From NCBI RefSeq assembly GCF_022921095.1, contig NZ_CP095053.1:3452501-3516500 (forward strand): DNA of 64,000 nt, given 5' to 3'. The translations under genes and the position numbers were made by a program. This stretch comes from Hymenobacter aerilatus (GTDB lineage: Bacteria; Bacteroidota; Bacteroidia; Cytophagales; Hymenobacteraceae). The notes beneath the pieces are model-generated. The model was given only the letters and a program-made list of their open reading frames with translations, had not been told where the DNA came from and made no database searches. Positions 43,829-52,700 of the stretch are shown one piece after another. Numbering within the stretch: the first letter of the stretch is position 1; each line of letters begins with the position of its first letter.

Positions 43829-43842
43829 AACCAGAACTGTGT

Positions 43843-43940
43843 GTCATCCTGAGCGCAGCGAGGGACCTTCACATCCGAACGACACGCGTACTAACGACTC
43901 GTTTAACCGGTACCAGGTCCTTCACGCTGCTCAGAATGAC
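43843..43940. repeat. R1-family element, imperfect
   Basis: GTCATCCTGAGCGCAGCG... at 43843-43869 and its mutated partner at 43915-43940 (several mismatches) flank a 45-bp loop. It stands between the HAD gene and pruA. Confidence 0.8.
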
Positions 43941-43959
43941 AGACGGTTTTGGTTTTAGC

Positions 43960-43967
43960 TACCTTTG
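43960..43967 (+). promoter_or_regulatory. -7 box of pruA
   Basis: TACCTTTG (TAnnTTTG), 53 bp before the pruA ATG at 44021. No good -33 TTTG. Confidence 0.4.
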
Positions 43968-44020
43968 CCCTAGCCTACCTCGGCCAAAAACCGAAAAACA
44001 TTATCGAAAAATCACCCGCT

Positions 44021-45685
44021 ATGGCCAACGCCTTTTTCAACGTTCCTACCCCCATCAATGAGCCTGTGAAGGGCTACGCGCCTAACTCGCCCGAGCGCAT
44101 CGAGCTACTGAAGATGCTGAAGGAGCTGAAGCAACAGGAGCGCGACATTCCGATGCACATTGGCGGTCAAGAAGTTCGTACGGGGAAAACCCTACCCATC
44201 AACCCGCCTCACGACCACCAGCACACGTTGGGCTTTTTCCACGAGGGCGACGCTTCGCACGTGCAGCAGGCCATTGACGCCGCCTTGGCTGCCCGCGAGC
44301 AGTGGGCTGCCCTACCCTGGGAGCAGCGTGCCGCCATTTTCCTGAAAGCCTCCGATTTGCTGGCTGGCCCCTACCGGGCGCGTATCAACGCGGCTACTAT
44401 GCTGGGCCAAAGCAAGAATGCGTTTCAAGCTGAAATTGACGCCGCTTGTGAGCTGATCGACTTTTTCCGCTTCAACGTGCACTACATGCAGGAGCTATAC
44501 CGGCAGCAGCCGGAGTCGGCGCCGGGTATGTGGAACCGCTTGGAGCACCGCTCGCTGGAAGGCTTCGTGTTTGCCCTCACGCCGTTCAACTTCACTTCTA
44601 TTGCCGGTAACCTTCCTACCTCGGCAGCCATGATGGGCAACGTGGTGGTGTGGAAACCAGCTTACACGCAAATCTACTCGGCGCAGGTGCTGATGGAGCT
44701 GTTCAAGGAAGCCGGTGTGCCCGATGGCGTTATCAACCTGATTTATGTGGACGGTCCCGTGGCCGGCAACGTCATTTTCAATCACCGCGACTTTGCCGGT
44801 ATTCACTTCACCGGTTCCACGGGTGTGTTCCAGACCATCTGGAAAACCATTGGTGAGAACATTCCGAAGTACCGCAGCTTCCCGCGCATTGTGGGCGAAA
44901 CCGGTGGCAAGGACTTCATTGTGGCACACCCATCGGCCCATGCCAAAGCCGTAGCCACGGCCATTACGCGTGGGGCGTTTGAGTATCAGGGGCAGAAGTG
45001 CTCGGCCGCGTCGCGGGTGTACCTACCCTCCAACTTGGCCGACGAAATCCTGGGTTATGTGAAGGAAGACCTGGCTTCGTTTAAAATGGGTGATGTGGAA
45101 GACTTCTCCAACTTCATCAACGCCGTTATCAGCGAGGTGTCGTTTGATAAGCTCGCCAAATACATCGACGGTGCCAAGGCCGATGCCGACGCCGAAATTG
45201 TGGCTGGTGGCGGCTACGACAAGTCGAAGGGCTACTTTGTGGAGCCTACCGTCATCGTGACCAAAGACCCGCAGTACGTAACCATGCGCACCGAGCTGTT
45301 TGGCCCGGTAGTGACGGTATACGTCTACGACGCCGACCAATTCGAGCAGACGCTGGAACTGGTGGACTCTACCTCACCTTACGCTCTCACCGGCGCCATC
45401 TTCTCGCAGGACCGCTACGCCATCGACCTGGCCTCGAAGAAGCTGGTGAATGCCGCCGGCAACTTCTACATCAACGATAAGCCCACCGGCGCCGTGGTAG
45501 GCCAGCAACCCTTCGGCGGTGCCCGCGCTAGCGGTACCAACGACAAAGCCGGCTCTATCCTGAACCTGCTGCGCTGGGTGTCGCCGCGCGCCATCAAGGA
45601 AACCTTCGTACCCGTGACGGATTACCGTTACCCTTTCCTGGGCTCGGAGCCGCAAGAGGATCTGAACCGCGACAAGGGTCTGTAG
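44021..45685 (+). CDS. pruA: L-glutamate gamma-semialdehyde dehydrogenase
   Basis: 554 residues from the ATG at 44021 (MANAFFNVPTPINEPVKGYA); the earlier open frame lies upstream across the promoter. It is an aldehyde dehydrogenase with catalytic Cys327 in YQGQKCSAAS and general base Glu293 in GETGGKDF; NPPHDHQHTLG and TPFNFTSIAGN are typical of the long single-function P5C dehydrogenase (proline to glutamate, second step). It uses NAD+ in the cytoplasm. The partner proline dehydrogenase is not in the window. A strong terminator follows. Confidence 0.95.
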   Translation: MANAFFNVPTPINEPVKGYAPNSPERIELLKMLKELKQQERDIPMHIGGQEVRTGKTLPINPPHDHQHTLGFFHEGDASHVQQAIDAALAAREQWAALPWEQRAAIFLKASDLLAGPYRARINAATMLGQSKNAFQAEIDAACELIDFFRFNVHYMQELYRQQPESAPGMWNRLEHRSLEGFVFALTPFNFTSIAGNLPTSAAMMGNVVVWKPAYTQIYSAQVLMELFKEAGVPDGVINLIYVDGPVAGNVIFNHRDFAGIHFTGSTGVFQTIWKTIGENIPKYRSFPRIVGETGGKDFIVAHPSAHAKAVATAITRGAFEYQGQKCSAASRVYLPSNLADEILGYVKEDLASFKMGDVEDFSNFINAVISEVSFDKLAKYIDGAKADADAEIVAGGGYDKSKGYFVEPTVIVTKDPQYVTMRTELFGPVVTVYVYDADQFEQTLELVDSTSPYALTGAIFSQDRYAIDLASKKLVNAAGNFYINDKPTGAVVGQQPFGGARASGTNDKAGSILNLLRWVSPRAIKETFVPVTDYRYPFLGSEPQEDLNRDKGL

Positions 45686-45710
45686 AAAAAGCTTCTGTCT
45701 TTAGGCCTTC

Positions 45711-45750
45711 ATAAAAAAGCCGCTTCAGTATCCTGAAGCGGCTTTTTTAT
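45711..45750. terminator. Bidirectional terminator between pruA and the Uma2 gene
   Basis: 18-bp perfect arms (ATAAAAAAGCCGCTTCAG) with a 4-nt loop and T-runs on both strands. Confidence 0.95.
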
Positions 45751-45751
45751 G

Positions 45752-46372
45752 TTACTCTTTTTCAAACCCTTCTCCCGGAAGAGGCTTATCCGTGGTGGAA
45801 AGCTGAATGTTAAGTGATCCGTAAATATCACCTACCCTGATACGTAGTGCCAATTCAAGTAACTCCAGAAATTCATCGTGAATGAGTACCCGATGCGTCC
45901 AGAGAGCCTCTGCGGAAGCGCGTTGGTACCACTCTACAGCCTGATACTCCTGCGAAATCAGCAAGTAGTGCCGCAACGAATCGAGCCGCTGGTACCGCAG
46001 CATCTTCCAGATTCGGTCACGCTCGGCAGTAGAAGGCGACAGAACCTCCGCCAGCAGCAATGGGTGGTGCATTTGCCGTTCGGCAGCTATATCGCCGGGA
46101 TGACAGGTCACCATCACATCGGGATACGTATAGTACAGTCCTTGCGACACTGCCAACTGCACGCTTTCAGCAAACACTCGGCAGCCGCGTGGTTGTGCAC
46201 CTGCCCGTAACAACATCACTAGGTTTAATACCAATTCGTTATGATTGGCTGTGCCTCCTGCCATCGCAAACACCTCTCCGCGGTAATACTCATGGCGCAT
46301 TTCTGATTGCTCCTCCAATGCGAGATATTCTTCCACTGAATAAAAACGCGAGGCGGATTGCTGCTGTTCCAT
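45752..46372 (-). CDS. Uma2-family (PD-(D/E)XK) endonuclease-like protein
   Basis: 206 residues from the ATG at 46372 (MEQQQSASRFYSVEEYLALE). RHEYYRGEVFAMAGGTANHN, then VFAESVQLAVSQGLYYTYPD and LLAEVLSPSTAERDRIWKM match the Uma2/DUF820 family: Asp in YYTYPDV and Glu-x-Leu in AEVLSPST are the nuclease-fold residues. The family is common in Cyanobacteria and Bacteroidota, often in several copies; its cellular function is unknown. It faces the nuo cluster, sharing the divergent promoter region. Confidence 0.9.
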   Translation of the reverse strand: MEQQQSASRFYSVEEYLALEEQSEMRHEYYRGEVFAMAGGTANHNELVLNLVMLLRAGAQPRGCRVFAESVQLAVSQGLYYTYPDVMVTCHPGDIAAERQMHHPLLLAEVLSPSTAERDRIWKMLRYQRLDSLRHYLLISQEYQAVEWYQRASAEALWTHRVLIHDEFLELLELALRIRVGDIYGSLNIQLSTTDKPLPGEGFEKE

Positions 46373-46431
46373 CAAAATAGCGTGTGGTAATACTTCCAAA
46401 TATACCCCTTTCCACCCTCGTCCTATTCATC

Positions 46432-46462
46432 TTTGTTCCAAACTACCGAAACCCTACCTTTG
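46432..46462 (+). promoter_or_regulatory. nuo cluster promoter (Bacteroidota-type)
   Basis: TTTG at 46432-46435, exactly 19 bp, then TACCTTTG at 46455-46462: a full match to the Bacteroidota -33/-7 consensus. The start of nuoA at 46501 leaves a leader of about 30 nt. Confidence 0.75.
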
Positions 46463-46500
46463 CTACCTACTGCCCTTTTGCAGGGTCTACTTTTTAGTCC

Positions 46501-46923
46501 ATGACTATGCTTCTCGCTGTAAACACCATCAACTACCAGCCGGTCGACTATTTGCCGATGCTGGTTCAGTTTATCCTGGCTATTGCCTTCGTAGCCTTTG
46601 CCATGGTAGTATCGCACCTGGTAGGTCCTAAACGCCACAGCAAGGTGAAAGACGCCTCCTGGGAATGTGGCATTGAATCGGTAGGAAACGCCCGCACGCC
46701 TATTTCGGTGAAGTACTTCCTCACGGCCATTCTGTTTGTGCTGTTCGACGTGGAAGTTATTTTCATGTACCCCTGGGCTGTGAACTTCCGCAAGCTGGGA
46801 ACCTTCGGTTTCATTGAGATGGTAGTGTACCTGGCTTTGGTGATGGCAGGCTTCGCCTACGTGATTCGGAAAGGCATCCTGAAATGGAGCGAAATCCCTA
46901 CGGCACAGCCAAACTATAAATAA
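46501..46923 (+). CDS. nuoA: NADH-quinone oxidoreductase subunit A
   Basis: 140 residues, three membrane segments (LPMLVQFILAIAFVAFAMVV, YFLTAILFVLFDVEVIFMYP, FIEMVVYLALVMAGFAYVI). DASWECGIESVGNARTPISV is the conserved cytoplasmic loop of NuoA with the conserved Cys. Starts at 46501 or two codons later. First gene of the complex I cluster and right behind its consensus promoter. Confidence 0.95.
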   Translation: MTMLLAVNTINYQPVDYLPMLVQFILAIAFVAFAMVVSHLVGPKRHSKVKDASWECGIESVGNARTPISVKYFLTAILFVLFDVEVIFMYPWAVNFRKLGTFGFIEMVVYLALVMAGFAYVIRKGILKWSEIPTAQPNYK

Positions 46924-46976
46924 GCCGTTGGTGTTGGCTTTTTGGGTATATCTCCCTCACGAACTGACTTTCACGC

Positions 46977-47531
46977 ATGGATACTAGAGTTCCCGAAATC
47001 AAAACCGTTCCGGCTCCTGAAGGCATTGAAGGCGCTGGTTTCTTTGCTACTTCCCTGGAAAAGGTAGTGGGCATTGCCCGCGCTAATTCCCTGTGGCCCC
47101 TCCCCTTTGCTACCTCCTGCTGCGGCATCGAGTTTATGGCTACCATGGGCGCCCACTACGATATTTCCCGCTTCGGCTCCGAGCGGCCCAGCTTTTCGCC
47201 ACGCCAGGCCGATTTGCTGATGGTGATGGGCACCATTGCCAAAAAGATGGCCCCTATTGTGAAGCAGGTGTATGAGCAGATGGCCGAGCCTCGTTGGGTG
47301 CTGGCCATGGGCGCCTGCGCATCATCGGGCGGCATTTTTGATACTTACTCTGTGCTGCAGGGCATCGACCGTATCATTCCGGTTGACGTGTATGTACCCG
47401 GCTGCCCACCTCGCCCAGAGCAAGTGCTCGACGGCCTGATGCGCGTGCAGGATCTAGCCAAGAATGAGTCGCTGCGCCGCCGCAACTCGCCCGAGTATCA
47501 GGCGCTGCTGGCATCGTATAATATTAAATAA
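46977..47531 (+). CDS. nuoB: NADH-quinone oxidoreductase subunit B
   Basis: 184 residues. It holds the [4Fe-4S] cluster N2 with the tandem Cys48-Cys49 (ATSCCGIEF), Cys114 (MGACASSGG) and Cys143 (PGCPPRPE). N2 passes electrons to quinone. It starts 53 bp after nuoA. The long N-terminal extension and C-terminal helix are normal for the phylum. A repeat fills the gap to nuoC. Confidence 0.97.
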   Translation: MDTRVPEIKTVPAPEGIEGAGFFATSLEKVVGIARANSLWPLPFATSCCGIEFMATMGAHYDISRFGSERPSFSPRQADLLMVMGTIAKKMAPIVKQVYEQMAEPRWVLAMGACASSGGIFDTYSVLQGIDRIIPVDVYVPGCPPRPEQVLDGLMRVQDLAKNESLRRRNSPEYQALLASYNIK

Positions 47532-47532
47532 A

Positions 47533-47616
47533 CTGTTCGCTACTGGCCGTTCGCTGTTAGCCTTTCCGGAGGTCGCGGCGAAAAGGGTAGTAGCGAACAG
47601 CCAATAGCTAACAGCT
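47533..47616. repeat. GCTGTTAGC-type inverted repeat between nuoB and nuoC
   Basis: CTGTTCGCTA at 47533-47542 pairs with TAGCGAACAG at 47591-47600; more pairing extends to GCTGTTAG / CTAACAGC. Same family as 52626-52693 and 60351-60430. Confidence 0.75.
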
Positions 47617-47621
47617 ACACT

Positions 47622-48191
47622 ATGGCTGACCCCATTGAAGAATCTGCCGCTGCTCAAGCCACTGCCGTTGCGCAGGAAGACCCCAACAAGCTCACTAACG
47701 CAAAGATTCTTGCGCGCCTGCAAGAACTCTTCGGCGCTGAGACCTTCACTGATGTGGAGGAGCCGTATGGGTTGCTGACGGCTACTACCACCCGCGAGCG
47801 GATTCACGAGATTATTCAGACGCTGGCTGGCGAGCAGGATTTGAAGATGCATTTTCTGACTACTATGTGTGGCGTGCACTTTCCTGAGAGCGAAGGCAAG
47901 GAGCTCAGCATGGTGTATCACCTGCACAGCCTAGTGAACAACGTGCGACTGCGGCTGAAAATCTTCTTTCCTATTGCTGATCCCGTGGTGCCTACCCTTA
48001 CCGATGTATATGCTACAGCCAATTGGATGGAGCGGGAGGCGTACGATTTCTACGGCATTATCTTCCAGGGGCATCCGAACCTTATCCGCATTTTGAATGT
48101 GGAGGATATGGACTACCACCCTATGCGGCGCGAATACCCGCTGGAGGATGGTACCCGAGAAGACAAAACTGACCTGTTCTTTGGTCGCTAA
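47622..48191 (+). CDS. nuoC: NADH-quinone oxidoreductase subunit C
   Basis: 189 residues, cytoplasmic. VYHLHSLVNNVRLRLKIFFP, WMEREAYDFYGIIFQGHPNL and MDYHPMRREYPLEDG are the NuoC signature (30-kDa subunit). It is separate from nuoD, as in Bacteroidota, not fused as in E. coli. It starts in the last bases of a hairpin repeat. Confidence 0.95.
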   Translation: MADPIEESAAAQATAVAQEDPNKLTNAKILARLQELFGAETFTDVEEPYGLLTATTTRERIHEIIQTLAGEQDLKMHFLTTMCGVHFPESEGKELSMVYHLHSLVNNVRLRLKIFFPIADPVVPTLTDVYATANWMEREAYDFYGIIFQGHPNLIRILNVEDMDYHPMRREYPLEDGTREDKTDLFFGR

Positions 48192-48227
48192 CTCATAAGT
48201 ATTCCCCCACCCTATAATGGCCCCGTC

Positions 48228-48262
48228 TGGCTCCCCCTCTCCCCAAGGAGAGGGGGCCGGGG
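48228..48262. repeat. C-rich/G-rich hairpin between nuoC and nuoD
   Basis: CCCCCTCTCC - CCAA - GGAGAGGGGG perfect arms (48233-48256) with further partial GC pairing. Common intergenic hairpin type in this group. Confidence 0.7.
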
Positions 48263-48274
48263 GGTGAGGTAACA

Positions 48275-49537
48275 ATGGCAGTAAACGACACGCTCGACGG
48301 CACACATAAGATTATAGAAGAGGCACGTGACCAGAATTTTGGTATGAACGTGCCGATGCTAAATGACTTCAGCCAGGAGCTGACGACCCTAAACCTAGGG
48401 CCAACACACCCGGCTACGCACGGTATTTTTCAGAACATCCTGCAAATGGATGGAGAGCGGATTGTATCGGGTGTGCCTACCATCGGCTACATTCACCGGG
48501 CATTTGAGAAAATTGCCGAGCGTCGGCCGTTCTATCAGATTACGCCCCTAACGGACCGTATGAACTACTGCTCGTCGCCCATCAACAACATGGGCTGGCA
48601 CATGACGGTAGAGAAGCTATTGGGTGTGACGGTACCCAAGCGCGCCCAATACATGCGCGTGATCATGATGGAGCTGGCCCGCATTGCCGACCACTTAGTG
48701 TGCAATGGCATTCTGGGGGTGGATACGGGTGCATTCACCGGTTTCCTTTATGTATTCGAGGAGCGCGAAAACATCTACGAAATTTACGAGGAAGTCTGCG
48801 GCTCGCGCCTGACCACCAACATGGGTCGGGTAGGCGGCATGGAGCGCGACTTCTCCGATGTAGCCATTCAGAAGCTGCGCACGTGGCTGAAGCGCTTCCC
48901 CGATGTGATGCGCGAGTTCGAAAAGCTGTTCAACCGCAACCGCATTTTCATGGACCGTACCATTGATGTGGGCGGCATCACGGCGGAAAAAGCGTTAAAT
49001 TACGGCTTTACCGGTCCCAACCTGCGCGCTACCGGCGTCGACTACGATGTGCGGGTAATGAACCCTTACTCTTCCTACGACGATTTTGATTTTGAAATTC
49101 CGGTAGGAACCAAGGGCGACACCTATGACCGCTACCTAGTGCGCAATGCCGAAATCTGGCAGAGCCTGCGCATTATCGAGCAAGCCTTGGAAAACCTACC
49201 TGAGGGTCCCTTCCACGCCGACGCACCGCACTACTACTTGCCTCCCAAACAGGCTGTCTATAAAAACATGGAGGCGCTCATCTATCACTTCAAGATCATC
49301 ATGGGTGAGATTGAAGCGCCTGTGGGTGAAGTGTATCACTCCGTGGAGGGTGGCAATGGGGAGTTGGGTTTCTATCTGATTTCGGATGGGGGCCGCACGC
49401 CGTACCGCCTGCACTTCCGGCGCCCTTGCTTCATTTATTACCAGGCTTATCCCGAAATGGTGGTGGGCCAGTCGCTCTCCGACGCCATCCTCACGCTGTC
49501 GTCGATGAACGTAATTGCCGGCGAGCTAGACGCCTAG
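48275..49537 (+). CDS. nuoD: NADH-quinone oxidoreductase subunit D
   Basis: 420 residues. NLGPTHPATHGIFQNILQMD is the quinone-site N-terminal motif; CSSPINNMGWHMTVEKLLGV, GVDTGAFTGFLYVFEERENI and the C-terminal DAILTLSSMNVIAGELDA complete the 49-kDa subunit. With NuoB it forms the quinone pocket. NuoE follows immediately (stop and ATG one base apart). Confidence 0.97.
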   Translation: MAVNDTLDGTHKIIEEARDQNFGMNVPMLNDFSQELTTLNLGPTHPATHGIFQNILQMDGERIVSGVPTIGYIHRAFEKIAERRPFYQITPLTDRMNYCSSPINNMGWHMTVEKLLGVTVPKRAQYMRVIMMELARIADHLVCNGILGVDTGAFTGFLYVFEERENIYEIYEEVCGSRLTTNMGRVGGMERDFSDVAIQKLRTWLKRFPDVMREFEKLFNRNRIFMDRTIDVGGITAEKALNYGFTGPNLRATGVDYDVRVMNPYSSYDDFDFEIPVGTKGDTYDRYLVRNAEIWQSLRIIEQALENLPEGPFHADAPHYYLPPKQAVYKNMEALIYHFKIIMGEIEAPVGEVYHSVEGGNGELGFYLISDGGRTPYRLHFRRPCFIYYQAYPEMVVGQSLSDAILTLSSMNVIAGELDA

Positions 49538-49538
49538 T

Positions 49539-50117
49539 ATGCCGTTGAATCTGACTGATATGGAACCTACGAACGCCCCTGCCAAGCCTCAGTTTTCGGC
49601 GGCTGCTCAGGACGAAATCAAGCGCATCATCACGCATTACCCCGAGGACCGCAAGAAATCGGCACTACTCCCGGTATTGCACATTGCCCAGGCTGAGTTT
49701 GGCGGTTGGGTAAGCCCCGAGGTACAAACACTGGTGGCCGAAACGCTGGACCTCAAGCCTATCGAGGTGTATGAGGTAGCCACGTTTTACACTATGTTCA
49801 ACCTAAAGCCAGTAGGGAAGCACGTGCTCGAAATTTGCCGCACGGGTCCCTGCATGCTGCGTGGTTCCGATGAGCTGACTGCTCACTTGGAGCGCCTGAC
49901 CGGCGCCAAGGTAGGCGGCGAGACCTCGCCCGATGGCTTATTCACCTTGAAAGAAGTGGAATGTCTGGCCGCCTGCGGCTTTGCCCCCATTGTACAAGTC
50001 CGCGAGAAATATTACGAGCAACTCGACACGCCCGAAAACGTGGACGCTATGCTCACGGAGCTGCGCAATATGGTGCATCGCCCCATCCTTCCTTGGGAAG
50101 CACTGGCGCAGAATTAA
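49539..50117 (+). CDS. nuoE: NADH-quinone oxidoreductase subunit E
   Basis: 192 residues. The [2Fe-2S] N1a cluster uses Cys100, Cys105 (EICRTGPCMLRG) and Cys142, Cys146 (VECLAACGFAP). VYEVATFYTMFNLKPVG is a further family mark. The start is one base past the nuoD stop; a second ATG at codon 8 is possible. Confidence 0.96.
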   Translation: MPLNLTDMEPTNAPAKPQFSAAAQDEIKRIITHYPEDRKKSALLPVLHIAQAEFGGWVSPEVQTLVAETLDLKPIEVYEVATFYTMFNLKPVGKHVLEICRTGPCMLRGSDELTAHLERLTGAKVGGETSPDGLFTLKEVECLAACGFAPIVQVREKYYEQLDTPENVDAMLTELRNMVHRPILPWEALAQN

Positions 50118-50167
50118 TCGGGCAGGAAAATTAGACGATTGGCGAATAGCTACTAGCGCACAGTATC

Positions 50168-51508
50168 ATGGGACGCAAACTGCTGACTGAACATATTAAC
50201 GTTGAAGGCATTGACACCTTTGAGGTATACCGCAAACACGGCGGCTACCGCTCGGTAGAGAAGGCTCTAAAGACGATGACTCCCGATGAGGTAGTAGAGG
50301 AAGTGAAGAAGTCGGGCCTGCGTGGGCGCGGCGGCGCTGGCTTTCCTACCGGCATGAAATGGAGCTTTTTGGCCAAGCCAGAAGGCATTCCGCGCCACTT
50401 GGTATGCAATGCTGACGAATCGGAGCCGGGCACATTCAAGGACCGTCACCTGATGTCGAAGCTGCCGCATTTGCTTATCGAGGGTATGATTACGAGTAGC
50501 TACGCGCTGGGGGCCAACACCAGCTACATCTACATTCGCGGCGAGCTGTTGTACGTACTGCGCATCCTAGAAAAAGCTATTTCAGAGGCATACGCCAATG
50601 GTTTCCTGGGCAAAAACATTCTCGGCTCGGGCTACGACCTGGATTTACACGTGCACCCTGGTGGCGGCGCCTACATTTGCGGTGAGGAAACTGCACTACT
50701 CGAGTCGCTGGAGGGCAAGCGGGGCAACCCGCGCAATAAGCCGCCGTTCCCGGCTGTGCAGGGCCTATACGCTCGCCCTACGGTAGTAAACAACGTAGAG
50801 TCGATTGCGGCGGTGGTACCCATCATCAACGACGGCGGCGACGAATATGCCAAGCTAGGGGTAGGCAAGAGCACCGGCACCAAGCTATTCTCGGCCTGCG
50901 GCCACCTCAATAAGCCCGGCATCTACGAAATAGAGTTGGGCGTGCCAGTCGAAGAATTCATTTACTCGGATGAATACTGCGGTGGCATCTGGAAAGGTAG
51001 GGAGCTAAAAGCGGTGGTAGCCGGTGGCTCATCCGTACCCATCCTACCCAAAGAGCTGATCCTGAAAACCGCAGCCGGTGAAAACCGCCTGATGACCTAC
51101 GAATCCCTCTCCGACGGTGGTTTCGTAACGGGCACTATGCTGGGTTCGGGTGGCTTCATCGCCATGGACGAAACCACCTGCATCGTGCGCAATACCTGGA
51201 GCTTCTCGCGGTTCTACCACCACGAAAGCTGCGGCCAATGCTCGCCTTGCCGCGAAGGCACAGGCTGGATGGAGAAAGTGCTGCACCGCCTGGAGCACGG
51301 TCACGGCCACATGGAAGACATTGACCTACTCGTGAGTGTAGCCAAGCAGATTGAAGGCAACACCATTTGCCCGCTCGGCGAAGCCGCTGCATGGCCGGTA
51401 GCCGCCGCCGTGCGTCACTTCCGCGACGAGTTTGAGTGGCACGTGACGCACGCCAAAGAAGCCGCCCGCCCCGGCGCGGTGTACCCTGGTAAAGCAGTGC
51501 TGGCTTAA
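50168..51508 (+). CDS. nuoF: NADH-quinone oxidoreductase subunit F
   Basis: 446 residues. FMN/NADH-binding motif GRGGAGFPTG at 53-62 and HPGGGAYICGEETALLESLE; the N3 [4Fe-4S] ligands are Cys355, Cys358, Cys361 (ESCGQCSPCREG) and the Cys in NTICPLGE. It takes electrons from NADH. A degenerate R1-type hairpin separates it from nuoG. Confidence 0.97.
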   Translation: MGRKLLTEHINVEGIDTFEVYRKHGGYRSVEKALKTMTPDEVVEEVKKSGLRGRGGAGFPTGMKWSFLAKPEGIPRHLVCNADESEPGTFKDRHLMSKLPHLLIEGMITSSYALGANTSYIYIRGELLYVLRILEKAISEAYANGFLGKNILGSGYDLDLHVHPGGGAYICGEETALLESLEGKRGNPRNKPPFPAVQGLYARPTVVNNVESIAAVVPIINDGGDEYAKLGVGKSTGTKLFSACGHLNKPGIYEIELGVPVEEFIYSDEYCGGIWKGRELKAVVAGGSSVPILPKELILKTAAGENRLMTYESLSDGGFVTGTMLGSGGFIAMDETTCIVRNTWSFSRFYHHESCGQCSPCREGTGWMEKVLHRLEHGHGHMEDIDLLVSVAKQIEGNTICPLGEAAAWPVAAAVRHFRDEFEWHVTHAKEAARPGAVYPGKAVLA

Positions 51509-51510
51509 CT

Positions 51511-51613
51511 GTCATGCTGACGAAGGAAGCATCTTATCGTGGCTGCTTTCGTCAAATTCACTAAACTATTGCGGCGCTGATGTGATAAGGTCCTTCGCCC
51601 CGCTCAGGATGAC
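51511..51613. repeat. Chimeric R1/R2-type element between nuoF and nuoG
   Basis: The left part (GTCATGCTGACGAAGGAAGC) resembles the 6055 family, the right part (AAGGTCCTTCGCCCCGCTCA) the R1 family; they pair imperfectly around a 45-bp loop. The ends abut the nuoF stop and nuoG start. Confidence 0.7.
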
Positions 51614-51619
51614 AAACAA

Positions 51620-52621
51620 ATGGCTAAAATAACCTTCGACGGCATTGAGATTGAGGTTCCCGATGGAACCACAATCATGAATGCGGCTCGTACCGTGGGC
51701 GGTAGCATTGTGCCACCGGCCATGTGCTACTACACGCCGCTGAAAGGCTCGGGCGGCAAGTGCCGTGCCTGCCTAGTGAAAGTAACGGCTGGCTCTACCA
51801 AAGACCCGCGTCCCATGCCCAAGCTGGTGCCTTCGTGCATTACGTCGGTACAGGACGGCATGGTAGTCGAAAATACTGTGAATCAGCAGGTGCTGGATGT
51901 GCGCAAGGGCATTGTGGAGATGCTGCTCATCAACCACCCCCTCGATTGCCCCGTGTGCGACCAGGCAGGTGAGTGCGATTTGCAAAACTTTGCTTTTGAG
52001 CACGGCGTGAGCACTACGCGCTATACTGAGGAGCGCCGTACGTTCGACAAAATCGACATTGGGCCGCTGATTCAGCTGCACATGACGCGTTGCATCTTGT
52101 GCTACCGCTGCGTGTACACCGCCAACCAAGTAGCCGGCGACCGGGTACACGGCGTGCTGGGCCGCGGCGACGCCGCTGAAATTGGCACCTACATCGAAAA
52201 CATCATCGATCAGGACTTCTCCGGTAACGTTATCGACGTGTGCCCAGTAGGCGCCCTCACCGACAAAACATGGCGCTTTAAGTCGCGCGTGTGGTTTACG
52301 AAGCCCGTGAATGCCCACCGCGACTGCCCCAAATGCTCAGGCAATGTGCTGCTGTGGTACAAAGGCAAAGATGTGCTACGCATAACCGCTCGTAAAGATG
52401 AGTATGGAGAGGTGAAGGAGTGGATCTGCAACGAGTGCCGCTTCGAGAAGAAAGAAACCTCGGACTGGACTATTGAAGGCCCTGCTCACATCGACCGCTC
52501 TTCCGTGATTTCGGCTAACCATTACGAGCTGCCAGTGCTTAACCATTCCGTAGTAGCCGACCTACCCGAAAGTACCCAGCGCGAGTTGGAGAAAAATCCA
52601 CCGCTGAAATTAGGATCGTAA
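51620..52621 (+). CDS. nuoG: NADH-quinone oxidoreductase subunit G, short form without molybdopterin domain
   Basis: 333 residues, against 700-900 for usual NuoG. The iron-sulphur part is complete: [2Fe-2S] Cys36, Cys48, Cys51, Cys73; His106-Cys110-Cys113-Cys119; Cys158, Cys161, Cys164, Cys208. Two more CxxC pairs (Cys236/239 and Cys270/273) follow, then a short acidic C-terminus. The large molybdopterin-oxidoreductase-like part is missing. There is no broken remnant after the stop (only a hairpin and nuoH), so this is the normal short form of the lineage and not a truncation. Confidence 0.93.
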   Translation: MAKITFDGIEIEVPDGTTIMNAARTVGGSIVPPAMCYYTPLKGSGGKCRACLVKVTAGSTKDPRPMPKLVPSCITSVQDGMVVENTVNQQVLDVRKGIVEMLLINHPLDCPVCDQAGECDLQNFAFEHGVSTTRYTEERRTFDKIDIGPLIQLHMTRCILCYRCVYTANQVAGDRVHGVLGRGDAAEIGTYIENIIDQDFSGNVIDVCPVGALTDKTWRFKSRVWFTKPVNAHRDCPKCSGNVLLWYKGKDVLRITARKDEYGEVKEWICNECRFEKKETSDWTIEGPAHIDRSSVISANHYELPVLNHSVVADLPESTQRELEKNPPLKLGS

Positions 52622-52625
52622 ATTG

Positions 52626-52693
52626 AGCTGTTAGCTCTCTGTGCTTCACTATTAAAACAACAGCTAGCAGCTAACAGCTGATAGCTATCAGCT
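52626..52693. repeat. AGCTGTTAGCT inverted repeat between nuoG and nuoH
   Basis: AGCTGTTAGCT at 52626 and AGCTAACAGCT at 52669 are complementary; a further AGCTG-ATAGCT-ATCAGCT tail continues the motif. Same family as 47533 and 60351. Confidence 0.78.
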
Positions 52694-52700
52694 AAAAAGA

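Noticed and set aside
51511..51613. A riboswitch or attenuator between nuoF and nuoG
   Set aside because: Both arms belong to dispersed hairpin repeats, and no conserved riboswitch core is seen.
51620..52621. NuoG as a truncated pseudogene
   Set aside because: All cluster ligands are intact and no remnant of the missing domain lies before nuoH; short NuoG is normal in this phylum.
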